From Trichomonas vaginalis G3 (taxonomy: Eukaryota; Parabasalia; Trichomonadida; Trichomonadidae): a DNA stretch of 64,000 bases. Below the pieces are notes generated by a model. The model was not told the DNA's origin, did no database searches, and saw nothing but the letters and a program-made list of their open reading frames with translations. The translations under genes were made by a program, and so were the position numbers. Where the stretch lies: positions 16,822,641 to 16,886,640 of the forward strand of contig NC_067206.1 in the NCBI RefSeq assembly GCF_026262505.1, in the 5' to 3' direction. Below are positions 35,211 through 46,689 of this stretch, one piece after another; within the stretch, counting starts at the first letter, position 1; every line of letters starts with the position of its first letter.

Positions 35211-36242
35211 TTAACGAACTCGTCTAAGGTTAAATGAGGGATAAAATGCATCAGAATGAGGCTTTGTCTGAACATTAAATTCACAAATATATGATAAAAA
35301 GTTAGAAAGTTCTTGAATAGAAGATATATTTTGAAAATTATTTGTTATAAAGTCTCCTTTTGTTTTATCAATTCTGTCACAGAAAGAATCTATAATTGTA
35401 AGTGGATACCAATTTGAACGAAATTCAAATCTCGGTCCTGTGTTTCCAAGAAATGAACAGTTTTGGATAGTAACAGATGCATGATCTGAAATAAATGTTC
35501 CCCCCGAATAAGGGTTTTTTTGGGCATTATTCAAAACATTACAAAACATAAAATTAATATATTTAGCTTCATCAAACAAATTTTTATAAACCATTATGAT
35601 TGCCGAATCTGCTGTTGTGTTACAAAATGATGAATATGTTACCTCATTTAACTTTGGATCATTTAAATATATTCCTGAGCCAGTCTTTGCTTCACAGAAA
35701 CTTGTGTTGGTTGATTTAACTAAAATACTTGCATACCAAAGATAATTTGTGCTAGATTTTTCTAAATTTCCACATTCATAAAAAGAACTTTCATAAAGAT
35801 AATTTTTCAAAAAGACATTTGCTGTTTGACAAACATATGAATGATGTCCATGATCAGAGTTTGTTTTTGATTTGTAAGCACATGTTCGGTATTGGGCAAT
35901 GTCACTATTACAATTAAAGTAGATAGATCCACCATTTGTATCACTGCTGCAGATATTAAATGAACAATACGCGCTAAGAAACATATTTCTGTCATTCGTA
36001 TAATAAATAGCACTTTTAGTTGTAATATCAATGAATATACAGTTGTATAAGAAACAATTTGTTTCGTTTGACATTACCTCAACATTTTTACCTGAAATAA
36101 CAACTCTATTTGGTCTAGATGGGTAAAAGAGTTGCCAAATATCATCTAAAGCTTGATCAGAGTGTAATTTCTTTATATTTGAAAAGGGATTTGGTTCTAT
36201 TGTCTGTAAATTCTTTACAGAGTGGGGAACAAAAGTACCCAT
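35211..36242 (-). CDS. Beta-helix / Pmp-like repeat protein
   Basis: A 343-aa protein. Short beta-helix-type repeats with Asn/Cys/Ser are visible: CFLYNCIFIDITTKSAIYYT, GGSIYFNC, YSSFCNTTADSAIIM, YSGGTFISDHASVTIQNCSF then LGNTG. Families of such polymorphic-membrane-protein-like proteins are expanded in trichomonads. I see no signal peptide and no transmembrane segment, and the length is short for the family, so it may be a truncated or intracellular member. Confidence 0.5.
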   Translation of the reverse strand: MGTFVPHSVKNLQTIEPNPFSNIKKLHSDQALDDIWQLFYPSRPNRVVISGKNVEVMSNETNCFLYNCIFIDITTKSAIYYTNDRNMFLSAYCSFNICSSDTNGGSIYFNCNSDIAQYRTCAYKSKTNSDHGHHSYVCQTANVFLKNYLYESSFYECGNLEKSSTNYLWYASILVKSTNTSFCEAKTGSGIYLNDPKLNEVTYSSFCNTTADSAIIMVYKNLFDEAKYINFMFCNVLNNAQKNPYSGGTFISDHASVTIQNCSFLGNTGPRFEFRSNWYPLTIIDSFCDRIDKTKGDFITNNFQNISSIQELSNFLSYICEFNVQTKPHSDAFYPSFNLRRVR

Positions 36243-36289
36243 GTTACTTTTTTAATGGATTAAACTTGTTTCGATCCAACATACAGCAT

Positions 36290-36585
36290 CATAGTTATAC
36301 TGAAGCAACAACATGTTCTCACATAAACAAATAATTCCTTCACTCATAATTACTGATTTTAAATCTTATTTTAAGTTCAAATTTCAAAACATACTATTTA
36401 CTTACAGTATCATAATTATACTCAAGCAACAACATGTTCTCACATAAGCAAATAATTCCTTCACTCATAATTACTGATTTTAAATCTTATTTTAAGTTCA
36501 AATTTCAAAACATACTATTTACTTACAGTATCATAATTATACTCAAGCAACAACATGTTCTCACATAAACAAATAATTCCTTTTG
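36290..36585 (+). repeat. 121-bp tandem direct repeat
   Basis: Unit starts at 36290, 36411 and 36532 (third copy partial, to about 36585). Copies are nearly identical. The unit includes CAAGCAACAACATGTTCTCA and is AT-rich with no hairpin. Located just upstream of the Pmp-like gene's start, so it may be in that gene's promoter region. Confidence 0.88.
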
Positions 36586-38640
36586 CTTATTAATACATGG
36601 TGAGCGCTTAAACCTAGAATCTGGTATTCTGCCATATATATTAATTTTTTATAAACTACTATTTCTATTAATGATTTTAAATAATAATTGTTTTTCACAA
36701 TAATCAGGTTTGATTTTTGGTCAAAATTGTAAAAGATAAAAATATCAATCCATCACAATATTTTAAATCCAAGTGAGACTCTATCCTATTGATGGCATGA
36801 CTGGAAAATTAACATTCATGAAGTTATTAGATTAGGAAAATTGAATGGACCCTATTCAATTTTTTTGATTTTCCTCTCAATTTTATAAAAGATATAACTC
36901 AAGAACATGTGACATCAGGAATGGCTCACACAATCAAAAGGATATATTCCTTTTTGGATAAAAGCCTGATGGAACGATATTTTAAAAATATATTACTAGA
37001 AAGAAAATAAAAAATCTAATTTTATGAAAATAAATGTTTATTCAACAGTATGCAAACCATATAAAATTTGCATGAGAGAAAAAATTATGGCATCAATGCT
37101 AGTAAACAATAACTATTATTCCGACCTCTGGATTTTTTTGAAAAAACGCGACAGACTTACTATAGTGTATAATACGAGTCTATTCCTTGATTTTTTCTCC
37201 GATGAGTTTTTGAAATTTGATTATACAATGATTTTGATTTTTCAAATAAGAAGTGTCGGATAATGTGATCCAATATGAGTTTATTGACTTTAGCAGACTG
37301 ATAATTATTCATGGAAGAATCAATAGATATTTGGTGAACAGCTTTATGAAAGTGTACTTAAACTAGAACTAACAACATAGGTAACAAAAGTCATTGCTGT
37401 GTCCCTATCTTGCATTGGTGGAAAATTGTAAACGGCTATCAAAAAAGTGCAGAAAATTCTATTGAAAGAGAAGAAGATATCATAATTATTGTAAAATAAT
37501 AATAAGTACTTGCAAATAAAGATTATTTTAAGGGTGCACACGAGAGGATCATGTAAACTTCAGAATTTAGAACCTTATTTTTAGGCATTATCTTGGCTAC
37601 CTATTTAGGCTCGAAAAGCAAAAAATATCAAAAAATACAACTTGACTCCATTATGATCCTTTCATGGAGGTAGTTTTTATCCGCTAGTATTTTCCCTTTG
37701 AATCTCTTTACAATTCGAAATCAAATTCAAAACTCAGTAGAAGAAAGGAAGAATCGACTTACTACGGTTGTAATACGAATAAATACATATATTTAATTAT
37801 TTTTATTTACATAATAATTGTTTGAAGCTCATATTCCATCAAATTTTTAAATAAAAACATTAAAATGTTGAAAATGTTCATATATTTTAATAGGGTTTTG
37901 GCACTTTATTGAGGAATTACTACATACATAGTCGAACTGAACTTGATATTTTGAAATTTAAATTATTTATCAAAATTAAAATTTAACTTGAAATTTATAA
38001 TTATTTAGTCATATTTTGCATAATTCTAAGTAGATTTTGTAAAAAATCAAGAAAGAAAAATTTTAACATGCTTTATTTTTTCTTTTTTATAATAATACAT
38101 ATTATTATATAATTAACATATTCATAATGTTTCACCCTTTCAAAAATATAATCCTCCTCCTCTCAAATAAACGTACATACGGGTGGCCTCTTTTTTCAAA
38201 AAATTAAAATTTGAAATTTTTGGCTCAAATATTAGAGATTTTTTCAACCTTCAACGATATCTGTTGTCTATATCAGACCTCCTTTCTTTTTGATACTTAA
38301 CATTGTTCCTAAATCTTAGCCGTTAAGGCTGTTCTGAAAATATTTTTTTCGAAAAAATTCGAAAAAAATTCTTAAAATTCAAAAATCCCTTAATTCCTGA
38401 GGATTTTGGAAAAAAGTCTTTACATGAACATGTGTATATTATATGAAGTATATTGATAAGGTAAAAATCAAATTTTATTGCATATTCATCGAGAAAATAA
38501 ACTAACGAATCCCTCAAAATTGAGAGGGTAATCCTCCTCCTCTCAAATAAACGTACATACGGGTGCACCCTTAATGGAAATATAGGAAATAATTAGAAGA
38601 AATTTTCGCATCGTGAAAAAAATCTTCAAAACATCAAAAA
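36586..38640. other. 2-kb AT-rich intergenic region with a direct repeat
   Basis: No convincing gene. A 35-bp segment, TCCTCCTCCTCTCAAATAAA followed by CGTACATACGGGTG, occurs at about 38151-38184 and again at about 38531-38564, in direct orientation, bounding a 350-bp AT-rich stretch. The second copy runs into CACCC, closing a short GGGTGCACCC palindrome. Confidence 0.5.
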
Positions 38641-38769
38641 ATGATTGGAGCAATCCAATTTATCGGGAAGACTTTGACGACTGGCAAGCACACCGTTACT
38701 GTTAAGGAACATATCGGTATCATTGGAACATTAACTTCTTTTTTTTCTGATTTGTTTAATTATCAATGA
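38641..38769 (+). CDS. 42-aa ORF with coding-like start, maybe a gene fragment
   Basis: MIGAIQFIGKTLTTGKHTVT VKEHIGIIGTL then a degenerate end. The first 30 codons use the C/G-ending codons of this host's expressed genes, unlike the surrounding DNA, which suggests a real small gene or the 5' fragment of one. It ends about 60 bp before the 3' end of the minus-strand gene. No family recognised. Confidence 0.25.
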   Translation: MIGAIQFIGKTLTTGKHTVTVKEHIGIIGTLTSFFSDLFNYQ

Positions 38770-38830
38770 TTGAAAGTAGTAATAATATATAGAGGATTTA
38801 TTATAACAAATACAAAACAAAACTAATATA

Positions 38831-40178
38831 TTAAAACCCTTGAGAGTCATATAGTTGTCTTGACTGAACAAATGGAATTTCAACAACATCCATAATATCG
38901 TCGTATAGTTCCCCACTCCTTACTGGAGAATCAGAACGAATCATGTCATCAAATGGCTGACAGTAAGTGGCAAAAGCTGATTTTATATCTTGAGTTAATT
39001 CTTCTTGCATCAAAATGTCCCTCCTTGCAATCACTTCTAAATCATGAAGGAATCTAAGTGCAAAGGAATGCTGTGTGGAAGATGCAGGCTCTTTAATTGC
39101 ATTTAATACTAACGGGAGGAAAATATTAAAGATTGACTGTCTAAACAAAGCATCGTCAATTGTCTTGTAAATCATTTCGAATACGGCTGAAAGTGCAAAA
39201 GAATGCGAATTAAATTTCACAAAAATTTCGGAAAGGCTTTGGACAACATTATCACTTTCAAGTGATATAGTTGTCACTGGTCTAAGCTCGATCAGTCTTG
39301 AAAGGAATTTAATTGCCATGACTTGGTATTCATAGTAATAATCACCTAAAGTGCAGCTAAATGCATCTATTGCATCAGGAATGAATAATCGAGCAATTTC
39401 CTCATCATAATCATCAATTATTACGGCTTGATATAAGAATTTAAATGAAAATTTGCGATATTCGTTGTTATCACTACTGATGCAAGATTTAATAAGACTG
39501 ATAGCATCACTTCCAACAGATGATGACATTAACACTCTGTTTTCTATACAGTTTTGCAGTAACTTCATTAATAATAATTTTTCTTCTCCTTCTGCTTTCA
39601 TTGCTGTAAATGCTACGTATTTTGGAAATTCAATAAATTTGAGGAAGTTGTGAATCGGTAGTAAACGTTCTTCTGAAGAAAGAAGGCTTTGAAACATGTA
39701 TTCGATTGATGAATGATTTATGTACTTTATCAAGCTTGGTATGAATTTGAATTGAGTTCTTATTAACTCTGGAAATGTAGATAAAGCTGTTTCAATAATA
39801 ATCGCTAGATTATCAACATTTTCTTCGGTAACATTGCCTTTTCCAGAATTTTGGACTATTGGAGAATCTGCTACTGTTCTAAGAATTGATTTATTTCCGT
39901 ATTGAAGTGCTTTAAAGGCTCCATTTCGAAGATTTTTGTCGCTGCTATTCAATAGAATGTCAATGAACTGATTGATATTATGTAAAATACTGTTTGTTAG
40001 AAAATAAAATGAACTATTCTGTAAGAACTTTATTGTTCCTTTTTAATGAGTTGATTGCGAATCGATCCAGAAGGATCGAGTCCAAATTCAGCTCCCCACG
40101 CTCAAGCCTCGCAGCCAGTGAGTTCTGAAATGGAGCAGCCGTGGTTCCAGTTCGCTGAGGACTAGTCGACGTATCCAT
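38831..40178 (-). pseudogene. SAPS-domain (PP6/Sit4 regulatory subunit)-like alpha-solenoid with a frame change
   Basis: The C-terminal 373 codons (38831-39952) form a helical-repeat protein. Upstream in a neighbouring frame, an ATG at 40178 opens MDTSTSPQRTGTTAAPFQNS LAARLERGELNLDSILLDRF AINSLKRNNKVL, whose 'LDSILL...LKRNNKVL' resembles the N-terminus of SAPS-domain proteins (…LLDE..LLQECKAQN.KLL). The two frames meet around 40020-40035 in a T/A-rich stretch; either a one-base frame change (mutation or sequencing error) or an unusual short intron (TTCTTACAG precedes the junction). Probable role: scaffold for a PP6-type phosphatase. The family call is tentative. Confidence 0.5.
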
Positions 40179-40203
40179 TTTTTAATCTCTCTCAATTTTT
40201 CGA

Positions 40204-40218
40204 TTTTTGGCGGGGGAA
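40204..40218 (+). promoter_or_regulatory. E2F-like site upstream of the SAPS-like gene
   Basis: TTTTTGGCGGGGGAA lies 26-40 bp before the minus-strand start codon at 40178. It matches the E2F/DP core TTTGGCGGGAA. A closer match lies before the linker-histone-like gene. Isolated GC boxes stand out in this AT-rich DNA. Confidence 0.45.
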
Positions 40219-40749
40219 GGTCACTTTTTTAAATTTGAAAAAAAGAATGACCAATTTTGAATAACAAAATTTTGCAAAAAAATCATATTAATTTCTTCCA
40301 TTTATGATTTGGAAGAAATTTTGCTGATGACAGTTTTTATGAAATCGTTGATTTTGATTTTTTATCCCCATTTACAAAATTATCGTTCATGACAATTTAA
40401 GTCTGTATTAATTATCAACGTTCTATATTAGCTCAGAAACTTTAATTTTCAATGAATTTACCAAAATTTTGGATTCGCAAATTAGTATTTCCATATATTT
40501 AAAAGCTCGATGTATTTGTTATTTTGATGTATAGATGAATGTAGATTTAAGCGCCTAACTGTTCATACATTTACCATCAAATATATTTCAAAATTTTCAA
40601 AATTTGTTGAGATGTTAAAAGTATAGTTGTTCATATAACACACTCTATAGTTAACTATATTTACTTAAACAAATCTATATGGAAAATAAATATATTAGAA
40701 ATATTGAATTTTGTCATCAAATCAAGGATAGCAAACATCTACAAACTCA

Positions 40750-42765
40750 ATTAACTGTTTCTCAGTGATTGACAAAACTGAATAAATTGAGTAAACAGTT
40801 CTTCATCAATATTTTCACCAAATTCTTCTTTCTTTTCAATTAATAAGTTACAACCTTGCAAAAGAATATTTATAAGCTCGTTGTCATACCTAAACTGCAT
40901 GAAATTTTGCATCATTCTATTAACTTCAGTAGAATCATGGGGAGGGAAATTCTGTAGAGCTAATTATTCAAATTCCAAATTTTCTGATAATGTGCAATAC
41001 GTAGAAATCAGACTATAAATGTTAGAATCTGCATCAGCAGTCGAATTTCCTACCAAGTTAGCAGCCAACAATACATATCCTTCAAATATACTTAATGTTT
41101 CTGGAAAAATTGATAAAAACAAATTTGTCAAATAACAGAAATTTTGATAGCAATCAATTGGTATTTTTTTCATGAATAAATGAATAAACATTAGTAGTGA
41201 ATTCGAAGAAATTCTCTGGTAAATTTCCAGCTTCAACGAAATCTATTATCAATCCTAAATATGAATCATAGCAAGCAGATGGAGCTTGGTTTAAAACATC
41301 TGCTGTTGAACATTGCAAAAGAAGATAACTTTCTTCTTTTCCTGGAACTAATCCTAGCTTTAACAAATCTAATACATGTATAAAGATATTAAACGATGGA
41401 TTATTAATAAATGATCCAATATATGAATCAATTATTTGATCGAAATCACCGAAATCTTCATTGTTTTGCAATGAATTTAATATTCTTACAACGCTACTCA
41501 ACAAATAAAACCCATTTTTATGTTCATTATTAACTTCAAATGAAAGTAATTCTTGTATCAATCTAAGGGTATCTTCGAAATAGTCATTTCAGGCAAAACA
41601 GGAACAACAGCAATAACTAAATCTTCGTTTTTGACAGAAATTGCATGGAAAATATCATTCATTAAATCCCCAAGAAAATCTAAAAATTTTGTTTTCGAAA
41701 ACATAAAAGAACTTAATAGGAATAAAGAACACTTCTAATGAAGGAGTAGTGAAATGCATCTGACAAAACTCTCCCAAGTAATTTGAGATGTCAGTATTTA
41801 ACAGAAAATTATCTTCATCATATGGATATTTTTCAAGAAATCTTGACATAAATTGGAATAAAGTTGTAAATAAAGAAATATCACTTTTCTCGTCTTGTTT
41901 GATTTGTTCCAATATCATTATGATAGGATTATATATCAAAGGAACAATTCTTTCATTCAAACTAGGGAATTTGCAAAGAATAGCTCCAGATAATAACAAA
42001 ATAGATTCAAATGAATTTCCTTGACTAATAACAAATTCAATTATTTCTAAAATTGCTGCTGCTGTTTCTTCTTTTATAACTTCACATCTATAAACTAAAT
42101 TTGTGATATCATTGGTTAAATAATCATCTAAACTATCAATAACTCAAGTAAGTTACTTACATCAAATTCAGTTTGACAAATTTCTGCAATTGATTCTGAA
42201 AATTTTTACTTCTAGTTCTTCATCACCAGAAAAAGCCATCCAAAGGACATTTTCCAAAGAGTCAATATCTCCTGTTTGTTCAAAAAGCAATTCAATAAAC
42301 GAAAGACTCGTTACTTGAAAATTAAAATCATATTCTTCAGGAGAATTATTATGATTTAAAATCTTTTCTCTAAACAAATAGTTTCAAGTTCATTGTCTAA
42401 TTTCGAAAAATTCGCATAACATTCTATCATAAATCTCAATCCTGTTAAATAATATGATAAATCATGAACTTCGAAGCATTGAACAATGATTTTCAATGAA
42501 AAATCCATATAAACATGGAAAATACGATGCAGTTTTGACGCATTCTAATATATATGACTTGACATTGTCACTGTCAGCCATTTCAAGACTTAAATTAAAA
42601 ATATTAGAAATAATTGATTGAAAATTTGATGATTCTTGGTTAGAAATACAATGTAACAAATATTGGAATATTGTAAATTTAATTTGAGGAGGTAATTCTT
42701 CATTAGATAGTATAGTTTCAGCGATTGAAGAATAATTTGGATTATTAATTAGCTATTGATCATCG
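40750..42765 (-). pseudogene. Decayed importin/exportin-like alpha-solenoid gene
   Basis: Open stretches in different minus-strand frames (about 40760-40960, 40964-41236, 41154-41561, 41655-41999, 42168-42377, 42462-42659) all encode helical-repeat sequence with the same composition, such as FYLLSSVVRILNSLQNNEDF, FQFMSRFLEKYPYDEDNFLL and NRMMQNFMQFRYDNELINIL. The size and HEAT-like pattern suggest the C-terminal two thirds of a karyopherin-beta (exportin) family member. At least five frame changes make it a pseudogene, and no start is visible near 42765. The family call is tentative. Confidence 0.55.
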
Positions 42766-43125
42766 AAATTTGTTTATTGTATACACCTGACTTAGCTTAA
42801 TTAACTATTTAATTATGGATCTGATTAATAATACCAATGTGCATTTTCCAATTGATTGATACCGCAATATAACTAAAAGGCTGATCCAAAAGGTTTTATT
42901 TTGAGATATTATATTCAGCATAGCTATCCATTGCTATGGTAAAGCAAATAAGCCTTTATAATGAACCTGGAAGCAAAAATGATTCAATCAATTCTATAAG
43001 GGCCATCAATTTATTAACAATAAGAAATTTCTTTTAAAGACAATTAACATCAAATTTAGAATTGTTCATTCAGAAATCTCGTGTTTTCTCTGAATTTTCT
43101 GAGCTTTCATCGTTTTTGAATAACT

Positions 43126-43134
43126 TCACTTTTG
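43126..43134 (+). promoter_or_regulatory. Initiator-like element of threonine synthase
   Basis: TCACTTTTG matches the trichomonad initiator TCA(+1)Y(T/A). The putative +1 A at 43128 gives an 11-nt leader to the ATG at 43139, as expected for these very short 5' UTRs. Confidence 0.6.
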
Positions 43135-43138
43135 ATTG

Positions 43139-44428
43139 ATGTTTCTTACAGGATTTCAATCTGTTCTTTCTGGTAAACAATTCAAAGTAGGTGAGCGCGA
43201 ATACATTGCCGAAGAAGAAGGTCCAAAGGGTCTTCTTAACTCAACATACGATTTCGAAGCACTTAAGAAGTCACTTCCAGGTTCTCTTCTTAGCCCAACA
43301 TTAGGTATGTTCCGTTACATGCCTTTCTTACCAATTGATCCAAAAGATCAGCTTCCAAACGTTCAAGTTGGTGGAACTCCACTCATTCCAGTCCCACAAG
43401 ACAGATCTCCATTCAAGATCCAGCTCTGGATCAAAGATGAAGGCAGAGAGCCAACAGCTTCTCTTAAGGATCGTGCATCCGCCCTTGTTTGCGTCAAAGC
43501 CAAAGAATTAGGCAAAACAGTCGTTACAACAGCCTCATCCGGCAATGCGGCAGCTGCAACATCATGCATGTGCGCATGCCTTGGCCTTAAACCAGTCATT
43601 TTCGTCCCAGCCCACGCTCCACCGGCCAAAGTTCTTCAAAACAGACTTTACGGCGCCACAGTCTTCCTTGTCGAAGGCGTTTACGACAGAGCTGTCGAAG
43701 CAGCCATGGGAGCTGCCAAGAAGTACAGCTGGTACAACCGTTCCACTGGATTCAATCCATATACAATTGATGGCAAGAAGACAGTTTCATTTGAAATCTG
43801 CGAACAGCTTGGTGGCATTCTCTGCCCAGAAGAAACAAAGGGCGAATGCTCTTGGGGCAAACTCGGCAAATTTGTCGCTCCAGATGCAATTGTTGTTTCC
43901 GTTGGTGATGGCAACATCATTTCTGGTGTCCACAAGGGCCTTAAGGAGCTCTTTGCTGCCGGACTTATCGAAAAAGTTCCAAAGATTATCGGTGTTCAAG
44001 CAGAAGGTTCCAATTCCGTTTACGTATGCTGGTCCCAGAAGATTGACCCAGTTAACATGCCAGTTTGCGAGGGATCTACACTTGCTGACTCTATTTCCTG
44101 CCCAACACCAAATGATCCAATCAGAGCCTTCAGAGCTGCCACAGAGACAAACGGTGCTTACGTACAGGTTACAGACGAGGAAATCCTTGCTGCAATCCCA
44201 ACAATGGCCCGCGCAACAGGAATCTTCCCAGAACCGGCCGCAGCTGCTGGATTCGCTGGCATCTTCAAGGCTGAGCAACAGGGATATCTCAAGCCAGGAG
44301 AGAAAGTCGTCATGATTTCAACAGGAAACGGTCTCAAGGATATCAACAACGCAACAAAGTCAATGGAAGGAAAGAATGTCGCAACACTCATCAAGACTTA
44401 CGAGGATATCGATGGATCAAAGATTTAA
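43139..44428 (+). CDS. Threonine synthase (PLP-dependent)
   Basis: A 429-aa protein, start at the ATG 11 nt after the initiator. GREPTASLKDRASALVCVKA holds the PLP lysine (SLKDR), TTASSGNAAAATSCMCACLG the substrate loop, and VVSVGDGNIISGVHKGLKEL the phosphate-binding Gly loop; FPEPAAAAGFAGIFKA and STGNGLKDIN complete the family pattern. It converts O-phosphohomoserine to threonine. Codons end mostly in C/G. The genuine substrate in this parasite is uncertain, and the PLP fold type II family is certain. Open throughout, no sign of damage. Confidence 0.88.
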   Translation: MFLTGFQSVLSGKQFKVGEREYIAEEEGPKGLLNSTYDFEALKKSLPGSLLSPTLGMFRYMPFLPIDPKDQLPNVQVGGTPLIPVPQDRSPFKIQLWIKDEGREPTASLKDRASALVCVKAKELGKTVVTTASSGNAAAATSCMCACLGLKPVIFVPAHAPPAKVLQNRLYGATVFLVEGVYDRAVEAAMGAAKKYSWYNRSTGFNPYTIDGKKTVSFEICEQLGGILCPEETKGECSWGKLGKFVAPDAIVVSVGDGNIISGVHKGLKELFAAGLIEKVPKIIGVQAEGSNSVYVCWSQKIDPVNMPVCEGSTLADSISCPTPNDPIRAFRAATETNGAYVQVTDEEILAAIPTMARATGIFPEPAAAAGFAGIFKAEQQGYLKPGEKVVMISTGNGLKDINNATKSMEGKNVATLIKTYEDIDGSKI

Positions 44429-46689
44429 GTTGACTTTTTTCTTTGATTTCTCATATTTTTTAAATATGAAATAAAAATTCAGATATTATATTATTTAGAT
44501 ATTCTTTTGCATAAGTAAAAACTGACTAAAGTCTAATTGTAGTTATGATTTTAACTTCTTTTTGAAATTTCTTTTGACCAAGGCATTAACAATAGCTATG
44601 ATATTCTAATCAATGTGACTAAGGCTTGTTAAGCAACTCCCTTTTTTTAACATTGAGTAAAAAAAAACACAAATATATATATATCGTTATCTAGCACGAT
44701 TTATAAGAAATTTCTTATAACAGAATATGTATATACGGACTCATTTATCTAATTATTATATTTTCATTGAATAAAAGCAAATATATCTCTCAGTAGAAAG
44801 GAAATTTACATAAAGCCTTAAACATCCGTGATCTCATGTAACTTTGAAGGGTAATCATCTTTGTACAGGAATATATTTGAAATCATTAAAATTAGATTGA
44901 TTTCATAAATTAATAAAAAGGTAACTAAACTACTTTCGCCGATCCGATTTGCTCCATATTTAAAATATAGCTTGCATATGTAGAAGAAAAGCTAATTTTG
45001 AAGTACGCCCGAAATCCACCAACAGGATTTCGAGCTACTAAAAAGGTACTTTTAAATGTGATTTTTTTTATAAAAAATTAAATTTATTTCAAGATTAGAC
45101 TAAAAACTAATTTTATGGAAAATCTATATCGACAAATTTATTACTTATTGGGTATATAGATTTTTTGATTATGGCGATTATGTCTGATATGCTTCCAATA
45201 AGCCAAAACACATTTCATACTGATTTCTATAAAAGGTATCTTTATTATAGAAGTGTAAGCTATATCTGTTTGTTTTTTTATTATAACAAATTCAAAATTC
45301 TCTTATAAGGACTAGATGAAATCTGTATTATTAAATCATTAGCTAAATGAAGGTTCAAATAGAAAGTAAATATCAATTTATATGATACTGAAACCAAATA
45401 GTTCTTTTAATAAAAGATAACACGCTGAAAATTATTGAGTATTTGCAAATCTCAAAAATCTATTGGTGAATTTGGCTCAACTTTTAAAATTATAACATCC
45501 ATATCAAATCATAAAAGCAGACAAAAATTAAAGCCAAACCTATCGGCCAATTTTTTTTTGATATTTTGATTTTTGAGGTATACTTTTAAAAGTGGATTTA
45601 AAGCACTTATGAAAAAACATTAACTTCTGTCGTTATGATTATTGATTTAGACAATAATGATTTTAATCTTTGATTATCAAAACACTAAAGTCATCTTTTT
45701 AACATTTGCTTGGTAGCATTAACTCAAGTCTAAAGTACTATTTTATGTGGCACTCTTAGAATTTTTGTATTCATTGTACACGCTGAAATAGTACCATTAA
45801 AGTTATGGCGGACTTTCAAAAAATAGTTTGGTCACCTTTATTAATAAAGTATATGAAAGTGAAATCGTATCAGTTATTTTAATGATAGTAAGCAAACTCA
45901 TATTACAGCAATATAGTTTCTTTTATCTACTTTTTAGATATGAATTTTCAGTCAATTCTATCGGCGCTTCAAATATATATTCGAATCAGAATCAGAATTC
46001 ATCACATATCCTTTTCCGAACAAATGAGGATGTAATTTTCGAAAAACTTCAGAGAGTTTGAATTAGATCATATCATATAATTAATATATATATATATTTG
46101 GCCGAAGCACGCCACCTGAGGCCCGAAATCATATTTGATCAAATATGATTTTTTTGGCCTAAAGGAATGTAGTAAATATATATCTTCACACTAAACTCAA
46201 TCGGACAAAAAATAACATGATATGCTTGTTATATATTTGATAATACAATAGAGCATGACAAACAATTGATCCTCCACTGACAATCAGGTATAATGTTTCA
46301 GAAAATTAATTTCATTTTTCTCAAGAGAATTGAACATTTCAATGATATTCCATTGAATATGCTTGTATTTTACGTTTATTTTGTCTGATGCTCAATAAAA
46401 TTTATGAAATGTCGACTTTCAGTCGATTTTTATGTTCAAAATATTGTATTTCGTTGGAGTAATACTATCCAGATTGAATCTCTTCCTCAACAAGTTGTGC
46501 ATTTTTGGAAGACTTTATCCAGTGAATTCATGTGCAACTTCACCAGGATGTATATAATATAACTCAACATATCTAACAAACTCAAGTGCAAAAAATGTAC
46601 AATAACGATTATTTTACATTCAATTTACTCTCTAATTAAAATGTTCTTCGAAAATACCAGAAAACTAAAGAATATTTTATGTAAGAACA
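44429..46689. other. 2.3-kb AT-rich intergenic region
   Basis: No convincing gene; a 77-codon ORF at 45828-46061 has no coding character. A perfect 26-bp palindrome centred at 46138/46139 (46126-46151) with core ATTTGATCAAAT is flanked by GGCC motifs. The motif GCCCGAAATC occurs near 46121 and a related CGCCCGAAATCC near 45007. Confidence 0.5.

Noticed and set aside
43363-44394. Several frames opposite and shifted within threonine synthase
   Set aside because: Codon bias of the real gene (few T/A third positions) keeps other frames open.
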